This document shows positions 57,103-64,000 of a DNA stretch of 64,000 bases, in pieces. Numbering within the stretch: the first letter of the stretch is position 1; every line of letters starts with the position of its first letter. The DNA comes from Yoonia sediminilitoris (GTDB lineage Bacteria; Pseudomonadota; Alphaproteobacteria; Rhodobacterales; Rhodobacteraceae), in NCBI RefSeq assembly GCF_003058085.1, contig NZ_QBUD01000014.1, positions 1 to 64,000 of the forward strand. Direction: 5' to 3'. A program made the translations under genes and the position numbers. The notes under the pieces are model-generated. The model had not been told where the DNA came from. It worked only from the letters and a program-made list of their open reading frames with translations, and did no database searches.

Positions 57103-59823
57103 ATGCCAAAGAAAATGCTAATCGATGCAACACACGCGGAAGAAACCCGCGTTGTTGTGGTAGACGGGAACAAAGTCGAAGAGTTTGACTTTGAAAGTCA
57201 ATTCAAACGCCAGCTTGCTGGCAATATCTATCTGGCGAAAGTAACGCGGGTCGAGCCGTCTCTACAAGCCGCCTTTGTGGACTATGGCGGCAACCGCCAT
57301 GGGTTTCTTGCGTTCTCGGAAATCCACCCGGACTATTATCAAATCCCGATCGCAGATCGCGAGGCGCTGATCGCCGAAGAAAAGGCCTATGCCGAGGCGC
57401 TGAAAGCCGAAGCGGAAGCCGAGGAAGAAGAAAAGCCCAAACCGCGCCGCCGCAGTCGTTCCAAATCGAAGGCTGCCGCAGTCGAGGCAAAGGATGCTGT
57501 CGCCACGGCAGATGTTGAAGACACAGAGGGGGAAAATGCTGGCGAAATCGCCGGGATGGAAACCATTGATCTTGCCGACGATGAGGACGAAGGCACATCG
57601 CCAATGATGACAGTGGCGGAAACGCCCGTCGAAACCCCTGCGGCCGGTGAAGATGATGATGATGATGACGATGACGATGCTGAACCTGCATTGGATGCGG
57701 GCGAAAAAGACGACAGTATCGAAAGCGTGGCTGAGGAAGACGACACCGACGACGTTCGCCCAATCCGCAAGCCGCGCCCGAAACGCTATAAGATCCAAGA
57801 GGTCATCAAGGTTCGCCAGATTCTTCTGATTCAGGTCGTCAAGGAAGAGCGCGGCAACAAGGGTGCAGCGCTGACCACTTACCTGTCACTTGCCGGGCGC
57901 TACTGTGTCCTGATGCCAAACACAGCCCGTGGTGGCGGTATCAGCCGCAAGATCACCAATGCCGCGGACCGCAAGAAGCTGAAAGAAATCGCCAGTTCCA
58001 TGACCGTGCCCGAAGGGGCAGGGCTGATCATTCGGACCGCTGGGGCGCAACGCACCAAGGCCGAGATCAAGCGCGATTACGAATATTTGCAGCGGATGTG
58101 GGAGCAGATCAGGGAACTGACACTGAAATCCACTGCCCCCGCCAAAATCTACGAAGAGGGCGACCTGATCAAACGGTCAATCCGCGATCTCTATTCAAAG
58201 GAGATTGACGAGGTCATCGTCGCAGGCGAGGCGGGTTACCGCACCGCCAAGGACTTCATGAAAATGATCATGCCGTCCCACGCCAAGAACGTGAAGTTCT
58301 ACGCAGAGCAATTGCCGCTTTTTGCCCGATATCAGGTCGAAGGCTATCTGAACGGCATGTTCAACCCCACGGTGCAGCTGCCCTCGGGCGGCTATATCGT
58401 GATCGGTATCACAGAGGCGCTGGTTGCGATCGACGTCAACTCTGGCCGCGCAACCAAAGAAGGGTCAATCGAACAGACGGCAACCAAAACCAACCTTGAG
58501 GCCGCCGACGAAGTGGCCCGCCAGTTGCGTCTGCGTGATCTGGCTGGACTGATCGTGATCGACTTTATCGACATGGACGAGCGCAAGAACAACGCCGCCG
58601 TCGAAAAGCGCTTCAAGGAAAAGCTCAAGACGGACCGTGCCCGCATTCAGGTGGGCCGGATTTCCGGCTTTGGCCTGATGGAAATGTCGCGCCAGCGCCT
58701 GCGTCCCGGTATGCTTGAGGCAACGACGCAAATGTGTCCGCACTGTCACGGCACTGGTTTGCTGCGGTCCGATGATAACGTTGCCCTGTCGATCCTGCGT
58801 CAGTTGGAAGAAGAGGGCGTACGCGGGCGTTCCAAGGAAGTGCTTGTGCGGGCACCGATCAGCATCGCCAACTTCCTGATGAACGGCAAACGCGAACATA
58901 TCGGCGATATCGAATCCCGTTATGGACTGTCCGTGCGCATCGAATGTGACCCCACGCTGGTCTCACCCGATTTCGCGATCGAGAAATTCAAGACCGCTAC
59001 GCGGGCCGTGCCAGAGGCGGCACCTGTCGTGACCACGGTCATGGAAATGGACGATGACGACGTGGATGATGTTGTCTTGGTCGAAGACAAAGAAGAGGAC
59101 CGCCCCGAACCGGAAGCGGAAGAAAAGCCCAAGCGAAAGCGGCGCAGGCGTCGCCGCCGTCGGGGTGGTGCTAATCGCGACGACAATGACCAGTCCGATA
59201 CGCAAACCAATGGTGATCAGTCTGAAGCGCCTGTTGCGGATGCAGATGCAGTAGCCGCTGATAGCCAGACGCCAACCGCCGAGGAAGCCCCGGCAGCAGA
59301 GGTTGCAGAAAAGCCAAAGCGCACCCGGACGCGGACACGCAAAAAGGCCGAAGAGCCCGCAGAAGCTGCAGCAGATGCGCCAGCGGCCGAAGTTACTGAA
59401 GCGGAAGCGGAAGAAAAGCCTGCGCCCAAGAAACGCACGCGGACCCGCAAGAAGCCAGAGCCTGTTGCAGAAGATGCGGCCGCCGATCCGGTCGCATCCG
59501 CTGATAGCGAAACGCCCGCAGCCGAGGAAAAGCCAAAGCCCAAACGCCGCAGCCGCGCCAAGCCCAAAGCAGACAAGGCAGAGACACCTGAACCGGTTGC
59601 TGCTGTCGCTGAAGCGACAGCACCTGCAGCACCTGCCGAGGCACCGAAAGCGGCAGAAGCGGCAGAACCTGAACCACAGCCGGAACCGGTGGCAGAAACG
59701 GTCAAACCGGCACCGCAGCCGGAACCTGCGGCAGAAGTGGCCGTCGCAGTTGCAGAGGAGCCTGTCGCAGAGGAAAAGCCAAAGCCGAAACGCAAAGGCT
59801 GGTGGTCACTCGGACGCGGTTAG
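57103..59823 (+). CDS. rne: Ribonuclease E
   Basis: The protein has 906 residues from MPKKMLIDATHAEETRVVVV. The S1 domain (LAGNIYLAKVTRVEPSLQAA) is interrupted by an insertion of about 130 acidic and Ala-rich residues, including a run of aspartates (EDDDDDDDDDAEPAL) near residue 185. The DNase I-like domain has the catalytic acidic pair in VAIDVNSGRATKEG and VIDFIDMDERKNN. CPHCHGTGLL is the zinc link. The C-terminal third is a disordered array of Ala/Glu/Pro/Lys with KRTRTRTRKK-like basic blocks, where RNA and degradosome partners bind. It starts mRNA decay and processes rRNA. Confidence 0.96.
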   Translation: MPKKMLIDATHAEETRVVVVDGNKVEEFDFESQFKRQLAGNIYLAKVTRVEPSLQAAFVDYGGNRHGFLAFSEIHPDYYQIPIADREALIAEEKAYAEALKAEAEAEEEEKPKPRRRSRSKSKAAAVEAKDAVATADVEDTEGENAGEIAGMETIDLADDEDEGTSPMMTVAETPVETPAAGEDDDDDDDDDAEPALDAGEKDDSIESVAEEDDTDDVRPIRKPRPKRYKIQEVIKVRQILLIQVVKEERGNKGAALTTYLSLAGRYCVLMPNTARGGGISRKITNAADRKKLKEIASSMTVPEGAGLIIRTAGAQRTKAEIKRDYEYLQRMWEQIRELTLKSTAPAKIYEEGDLIKRSIRDLYSKEIDEVIVAGEAGYRTAKDFMKMIMPSHAKNVKFYAEQLPLFARYQVEGYLNGMFNPTVQLPSGGYIVIGITEALVAIDVNSGRATKEGSIEQTATKTNLEAADEVARQLRLRDLAGLIVIDFIDMDERKNNAAVEKRFKEKLKTDRARIQVGRISGFGLMEMSRQRLRPGMLEATTQMCPHCHGTGLLRSDDNVALSILRQLEEEGVRGRSKEVLVRAPISIANFLMNGKREHIGDIESRYGLSVRIECDPTLVSPDFAIEKFKTATRAVPEAAPVVTTVMEMDDDDVDDVVLVEDKEEDRPEPEAEEKPKRKRRRRRRRRGGANRDDNDQSDTQTNGDQSEAPVADADAVAADSQTPTAEEAPAAEVAEKPKRTRTRTRKKAEEPAEAAADAPAAEVTEAEAEEKPAPKKRTRTRKKPEPVAEDAAADPVASADSETPAAEEKPKPKRRSRAKPKADKAETPEPVAAVAEATAPAAPAEAPKAAEAAEPEPQPEPVAETVKPAPQPEPAAEVAVAVAEEPVAEEKPKPKRKGWWSLGRG

Positions 59824-59861
59824 TCTGGCAAATTGTCGAATGACGAAACGGACACTATCAA

Positions 59862-59883
59862 ACGCCGCCCTTCGGGGCGGCGT
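59862..59883 (+). terminator. Hairpin terminator of rne
   Basis: ACGCCGCCC and GGGCGGCGT pair perfectly around a TTCG loop, 38 bases after the rne stop. Only a few Ts follow. Confidence 0.65.
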
Positions 59884-60030
59884 CATGTTGTTCAATCGCA
59901 TCTGATGAAGGGGCGCTTTCAAGACGTATCCGGTGTTGAGTGCGGAGGCGCCCAACATACCGGGTGCTGAAAACACGCCTCCCGATGAAGCGTAGAAAAA
60001 TAAATCGTCTATAGAATTGTCGCATCAACC

Positions 60031-60186
60031 ATGGGTGAACATCGCTTGGACTGGCAAGATGCCCTTACAAAGGGGCAGATAGACGCATTCCTGGATGCGT
60101 TGAATGAAAGGCCGTTGGGCGTATATCGCACCTTTACGGCCAACATTGTGCAAGGACCAGACGTTCAGGCCTTGCGGATCAGGTAA
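60031..60186 (+). CDS. Possible 51-residue protein overlapping tusA
   Basis: ATG at 60031 opens MGEHRLDWQDALTKGQIDAF and ends at TAA 60184. Amphipathic text (IDAFLDALNERPLGVYRTFT) looks like a real helix-rich protein or the tail of a lost gene, but there is no ribosome-binding site and the last 22 bases run antisense to tusA. The remaining bases between rne and tusA hold no other signal. Confidence 0.2.
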   Translation: MGEHRLDWQDALTKGQIDAFLDALNERPLGVYRTFTANIVQGPDVQALRIR

Positions 60187-60392
60187 ACCTGTCCGTCCTC
60201 CGCATCCGACACCTCAAGCAAATCATGCCCCGCCTCGGCGCAGAAATGCGGGACGTCAACGATGGCGGCAGGATCATCCGCCAGCACGCGTAACACTTGC
60301 CCCGACGCCAGCGCCTGCAAACGCTTGCGGGCTTTCAGGACGGGCAGGGGGCACAGCAGCCCTTTGGCATCAAGATCCGCGTCATAAGTCAT
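60165..60392 (-). CDS. TusA/SirA-family sulfur carrier
   Basis: The protein has 75 residues from MTYDADLDAKGLLCPLPVLK. The active Cys14 stands in the CPxP signature (LLCPLPVLKARKRL). The frame continues upstream for 370 residues without conserved text, so the start at 60392 is right. Members pass persulfide sulfur to tRNA thiolation, Moco or other paths. It is read away from ccdA, 105 bases away. Confidence 0.88.
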   Translation of the reverse strand: MTYDADLDAKGLLCPLPVLKARKRLQALASGQVLRVLADDPAAIVDVPHFCAEAGHDLLEVSDAEDGQVYLIRKA

Positions 60393-60497
60393 AGTCGTCA
60401 GGTAGGCGGGATATTTCAGTTTGTCCACTAACTTGTGAGCGTTTCCCCCCGTGACGAATGGCTGCGCATCGCTTAGGTGGTATGAAAAGGAAATGCC

Positions 60498-61253
60498 ATG
60501 CTCGACACCAGTCTGATCCTTGATGCGACCCTGTTGCCCGCCATGTTCATCGCGATGGTGGCGGGGCTCTTGTCGTTCCTCAGCCCTTGTGTGCTGCCGA
60601 TTGTGCCGCCCTATCTGGCCTATATGGGCGGCGTGTCGGTGTCGGACATGGATGAAACGGGTGCCGCACGCAGGCGGGTATTGCTTGCCGCTGCGTTTTT
60701 CGTGCTGGGGCTGTCCACGATATTCTTGATGCTGGGGTTCGCCGCGTCCGCCTTGGGGCGGTATTTCCTGCAAGCGCAGGATTGGTTCGTGACCATCGCA
60801 GGCATTGTGGTGATGATCTTTGGCGCCCATTTCATCGGCATCTACCGGATCGGCTTTCTGGACCGTGAAGCGCGGGTCGACACGGGCGACCGGGGCGGGT
60901 CGGCGTTTGGGGCTTATGTCTTGGGATTGGCCTTTGCCTTTGGCTGGACACCCTGCCTTGGGCCTATTCTGGGCACGATCCTTGGCTTGGCTGCATCCGA
61001 AGGAGACGTGGCGCGCGGCACGATTCTGCTGGCGGTCTACGCTTTGGGTTTGGGCATTCCTTTCCTTATCGTTGCGGCGTTTTTCCCGCGCCTCAAGGGG
61101 CTGATGGGCTGGATGAAGCGCCATATGGACCGGATCGAGCGCACCTCTGGCCTGTTGTTGTGGACTGTTGGCCTGCTGATGCTGACCGGGCAATTCACCG
61201 CCTTCAGCTTCTGGCTGCTTGAACAGTTTCCGGCATTGGCTGCCGTGGGTTAA
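60498..61253 (+). CDS. ccdA: Cytochrome c biogenesis protein CcdA
   Basis: The protein has 251 residues with six membrane helices. The redox cysteines lie in SFLSPCVLPIVPPYLAYMGG and FAFGWTPCLGPILGTILGL. It carries electrons from cytoplasmic thioredoxin to periplasmic thiol proteins used for cytochrome c maturation. It starts 105 bases from the divergent tusA gene and is followed by an alpha/beta hydrolase gene 51 bases later. Confidence 0.93.
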   Translation: MLDTSLILDATLLPAMFIAMVAGLLSFLSPCVLPIVPPYLAYMGGVSVSDMDETGAARRRVLLAAAFFVLGLSTIFLMLGFAASALGRYFLQAQDWFVTIAGIVVMIFGAHFIGIYRIGFLDREARVDTGDRGGSAFGAYVLGLAFAFGWTPCLGPILGTILGLAASEGDVARGTILLAVYALGLGIPFLIVAAFFPRLKGLMGWMKRHMDRIERTSGLLLWTVGLLMLTGQFTAFSFWLLEQFPALAAVG

Positions 61254-61304
61254 CGGCTTATCACTGCTGCATAATCCATTTGTGCTGCGTGGCAAGGAAC
61301 ATTG

Positions 61305-62579
61305 ATGAGCGAACAAGGCAGCCGGGTCAGACGCCGCAGGGTTTTTCATATCCCCGGCTATGACCCGATCCATCCGCGCCGCTACCGCGAACTCTACCGG
61401 ACACAAAGTGCGGCACAGGCCGACTTCAGCGGCTACGATATTGCTGTCAAAGCCCACAGTGCCGAGAGTGGTTTTTGCTGGCTGACCAAGGCGCGCATTG
61501 ATGGACAAGAGGTGCAGGCGCGGGTTGATGTGCTGGTCTGGTCAGATATCGTGCGCAAGAGCATGGCCCGGACCATCCCGGCGACTTATCTGCAATTGGC
61601 CCAGACGGCGTGGATCTATGTTATGACAGGCACGTTGCAGCGGCTGATGCGGATGCGCAAGGGGCCGGTTATCGCAGCCCTCTATCCGGTTGCGATGTTG
61701 CTGTTGCAGCTGGCTTTTGCGGTCATTGTCGGAGGCTATGTTGGCGGGGCGGTGCAAGCGGGCCTGAATGAGCTGGCCGGCATGACCGGCCTGTCAGAGG
61801 GGGCGCTGTCGGGTGCATTTACGTGGGGTGCCACAGGCTTGAAATATGGCGTCTGGGTTGGGGTTGTGCTGTTGCTTCTGCGTTGGTTCAAGAGCAAGGA
61901 TCACAAGGTTCTCGCCTACTACCTCATGCATGACTATGCCTTTTCTGCGCGGCATTGGGGGGCGAACCCACCCGCACTTGACACACGCCTGTCAGAGTTC
62001 GCAAAGGTGATCGCGGACAGCTTCACCGAAGACGTGGATGAGGTGCTGGTGGTTGGTCATTCCTCTGGCGCGCATCTGGCGATTTCAGTGCTGGCGGATT
62101 TGTTGCGCTCGGGCAGAGTGCCGCAAAAGGGGCCGAAGCTTGCCCTGCTGACATTGGGGCAGGTTGTGCCGATGATGTCGTTTCTGCCGGACGCGTGGCA
62201 ATTGCGCAGTGATCTGGCTTATCTCGCAACCTGCGATGCTATCACGTGGGTTGATGTGTCCGCACCCGGTGACGGCTGTTGCTTTGCGCTGTGCGATCCG
62301 GTGGCAGTTACAGGGGTCGCGCCGCCGGGCAAACGTTGGCCACTGGTCATTTCAGCCGCATTCACCCAAAGCCTATCGCCAGCGCGGTGGAAGGAACTGC
62401 GCTGGCGGTTCTTTCGGCTTCATTTTCAATATCTTTGCGCATTCGACCAACCGGGGGACTATGATTATTTTCAGATCACCGCCGGGCCGCTGACATTGGC
62501 TGACCGTTACCGGGATCGGCACCCGTCACAGTCGCGGATTGATGTGGCTGTGTCCAAATATACATCGTTTGCGCCGTGA
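61305..62579 (+). CDS. Membrane-anchored alpha/beta-hydrolase-like protein
   Basis: The protein has 424 residues from MSEQGSRVRRRRVFHIPGYD. VLVVGHSSGAHLAISVLADL holds a GHSSG nucleophile elbow, and FHIPGYDPIHPRRY is typical of the start of such a fold. Two membrane helices split the domain (ALYPVAMLLLQLAFAVIVGG and YGVWVGVVLLLLRWF). The catalytic Asp and His cannot be fixed by eye. The next gene, a P450, starts within its stop codon (GTGA), so both belong to one operon. Its substrate is unknown. Confidence 0.75.
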   Translation: MSEQGSRVRRRRVFHIPGYDPIHPRRYRELYRTQSAAQADFSGYDIAVKAHSAESGFCWLTKARIDGQEVQARVDVLVWSDIVRKSMARTIPATYLQLAQTAWIYVMTGTLQRLMRMRKGPVIAALYPVAMLLLQLAFAVIVGGYVGGAVQAGLNELAGMTGLSEGALSGAFTWGATGLKYGVWVGVVLLLLRWFKSKDHKVLAYYLMHDYAFSARHWGANPPALDTRLSEFAKVIADSFTEDVDEVLVVGHSSGAHLAISVLADLLRSGRVPQKGPKLALLTLGQVVPMMSFLPDAWQLRSDLAYLATCDAITWVDVSAPGDGCCFALCDPVAVTGVAPPGKRWPLVISAAFTQSLSPARWKELRWRFFRLHFQYLCAFDQPGDYDYFQITAGPLTLADRYRDRHPSQSRIDVAVSKYTSFAP

Positions 62580-63934
62580 ATAATGAATTGCCCCCCAAGC
62601 CCGCTGCACGGCCTGAAAAAGTGTCGCTTTGGCAGTACATGCGCCTGTTCCGCCGCGATATCCTGTCGGCACAGCCTGCCAAGCTTTATGGCGCATGGAT
62701 GGCAGAGTTTCGCACGCCGTTTTTTCGCAGCTACCTTGTGAATGATCCCGCCCTCGTGCGCCTCGTTTTGCAGGACCGTCCGCAGGACTTCCCCAAGTCC
62801 GACCGCATCGGCGCGGGACTGCGCCCGTTGCTGGGCGAAAGCGTTTTTCTCACCAATGGTGAGGTCTGGAAACGCCAGCGGCGTATCATTGACCCGGCCT
62901 TTGCGGGCGGGCGATTGCGCGACACCTTTGCAGGGATCATGGCGGCGGGGCAAGCCGGTGTTGACCGGATGTCATTGGAAGATGCCCCGCAGGAAATCGA
63001 AGCGATCGCGAGCCATATTGCCGCTGACGTGATTTTTCGCACCCTGTTTTCCATCCCGATCGAGGACAAGACAGCAACACAGGTTTTTGATGCGTTCCAA
63101 CGTTATCAACGCTCGCAGCCGATCCTTAATCTGGCAGCCTTTGTGCCGGGGCCAAAATGGATGCCGCGCTTCTTTCGCAAGGATACGCGGCGCACCGCGC
63201 AAACCATCCGGCGGCTGATAACGGAGCTGACCCAACAGCGGCTTGACCTGATCGCCAAGGGGCAGGCACCCGACGATATTGCCACCAAAATCCTGACCAC
63301 ACGGGACCCGGTCACAGGTGCCAGCTTCAGCCTGAAGGAAATGGTCGATCAAGTGGCGATCTTTTTTCTTGCGGGGCATGAAACAAGCGCGTCTGCACTC
63401 GCATGGGCCCTGTATTTGCTCGCGCGCTACCCCGATTGGCAGGATCGTGTCGCAGCAGAGGCACAGGGCTTTGATGGGCATTTCGCCAGCCTGTCGCGTT
63501 TGCCTGTGACCCGTGATGTGTTCCGCGAGACGCTGCGGCTTTATCCGCCGGTGCCGATGATGGTGCGCGAAACGACCAAGTCGGAGGTTTTCAGGAAACG
63601 TTGCGTGAGACCGGGTGCGCAGGTTGTGATCTCTGCCTGGCACATGCACCGGCATACTCGGCTATGGGCGGATCCGGACCAGTTTGACCCGGCCCGCTGG
63701 CAGACGAGCGCAGGCAAAAAGAGCGCGCAAGATGCCTATCTGCCCTTCTCCGCCGGCGAGCGGGTCTGCATTGGGGCAGGCTTTGCGATGATTGAGGGAA
63801 CGGTTCTGCTGGCGCAACTTTTGCGGGCTTTCCGATTTGAGCCCTGCGAATCGTTCGTACCGGTGCCTGTCGCGCATCTGACGGTACGCTCTTATAGCGG
63901 GATATTGTTGCGTATTAGTTCGCGCGTAAGTTGA
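62576..63934 (+). CDS. Cytochrome P450
   Basis: The protein has 452 residues with GTG start at 62576. The I-helix is FFLAGHETSASALAWALYLL, the K-helix ExxR is in FRETLRLYPPVPMMVRET, and the heme-binding loop is LPFSAGERVCIGAGFAMIEG with Cys398. It lacks a membrane anchor and a fused reductase, so it needs a separate ferredoxin or flavodoxin partner not seen here. The closest known groups hydroxylate fatty acids or terpenoid-like substrates. It overlaps the hydrolase gene by four bases, which suggests a shared pathway. Confidence 0.9.
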   Translation: MNNELPPKPAARPEKVSLWQYMRLFRRDILSAQPAKLYGAWMAEFRTPFFRSYLVNDPALVRLVLQDRPQDFPKSDRIGAGLRPLLGESVFLTNGEVWKRQRRIIDPAFAGGRLRDTFAGIMAAGQAGVDRMSLEDAPQEIEAIASHIAADVIFRTLFSIPIEDKTATQVFDAFQRYQRSQPILNLAAFVPGPKWMPRFFRKDTRRTAQTIRRLITELTQQRLDLIAKGQAPDDIATKILTTRDPVTGASFSLKEMVDQVAIFFLAGHETSASALAWALYLLARYPDWQDRVAAEAQGFDGHFASLSRLPVTRDVFRETLRLYPPVPMMVRETTKSEVFRKRCVRPGAQVVISAWHMHRHTRLWADPDQFDPARWQTSAGKKSAQDAYLPFSAGERVCIGAGFAMIEGTVLLAQLLRAFRFEPCESFVPVPVAHLTVRSYSGILLRISSRVS

Positions 63935-63986
63935 AAGGGTTCATGAATAGATCAATTATCGCGCATTTTTGGGGGAATTGGAGGCA

Positions 63987-64000
63987 ATGACGAAACGTCA
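63987..64000 (+). CDS. Start of a further gene, cut by the window end
   Basis: GGAGG at 63980-63984 is followed by ATG at 63987 and MTKR codons. Only four full codons are inside the window, so identity is unknown. Confidence 0.35.

Noticed and set aside
60393..61508. Upstream 370 codons in frame with tusA on the minus strand
   Set aside because: The stretch lies antisense to ccdA and has no conserved text; only the last 75 codons are a real gene.
1..64000. CRISPR arrays, rRNA operons and intact prophage
   Set aside because: No regularly spaced repeat series, no rRNA sequence and no phage structural genes were seen on either strand.

Overview
The window looks like chromosome of an alphaproteobacterium of the order Rhodobacterales, most likely the marine roseobacter group. 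This rests on the gene set (IalB-type secreted protein, DUF1476 ATPase zeta subunit beside purC-purS-purQ, a glpR-glpD-glpK block, an RNase E with a long Ala/Glu/Pro/Lys tail, methionine synthase encoded as separate domain genes) and on an alphaproteobacterial GAAC-N7-GAAC LexA box in front of recA. I cannot name the genus from sequence alone.

Layout. 1-840: the edge of an integrated element, with a P4-type integrase running off the left end and a tRNA-Thr whose 3' end is the probable attachment site. 840-3550: a gene graveyard with a broken RTX calcium-binding gene and a broken TbpB-like lipoprotein gene. 3.6-9.4 kb: envelope genes (DUF882 and L,D-transpeptidase for peptidoglycan; lpxD, an acyl carrier protein and a ketoacyl synthase; IalB). 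9.4-9.8 kb: a gene-free segment with two minus-strand intrinsic terminators and a candidate small RNA. 9.8-18 kb: HerA-like ATPase, gamma-glutamyltransferase, the methyl-THF half of a split methionine synthase with a MetF-like reductase, Ppx/GppA and RlmE. 18-22 kb: the glycerol-3-phosphate block. 22-31.9 kb: OYE oxidoreductase, sulfotransferase, recA, alaS, DUF1330, VOC protein, a secreted HELTH protein, typA and an SMR pump. 32-34.2 kb: two intact TbpB-barrel-like lipoproteins. 34.3-35.5 kb: icd.

35.5-42.5 kb is an accessory region between icd and a tRNA with anticodon CAT. It holds an integrase fragment with three in-frame stops, other debris, an intact Tat-exported multicopper oxidase, a decayed IS1182-like transposase, a short-chain dehydrogenase, an MFS carrier and a scrap of an IS110 transposase.

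42.6-64 kb returns to core genes: purM-purN, rnd, sufE, then DUF1638, YbjQ, a small membrane protein and the corrinoid and homocysteine parts of methionine synthase, an mprF remnant with an internal deletion, the ATPase zeta subunit, purC-purS-purQ, a DctB/DctD-like two-component pair whose regulator lacks the GAFTGA loop, rne, tusA, ccdA, and an alpha/beta hydrolase overlapping a cytochrome P450.

How the genes work together. The three catalytic modules of methionine synthase are spread over two loci about 33 kb apart. The corrinoid protein has a strongly acidic N-terminus, while both methyltransferase partners end in arginine-rich tails, which suggests electrostatic docking. No CRISPR array and no rRNA genes were seen. 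Start codons were chosen by Shine-Dalgarno spacing and family length where possible.
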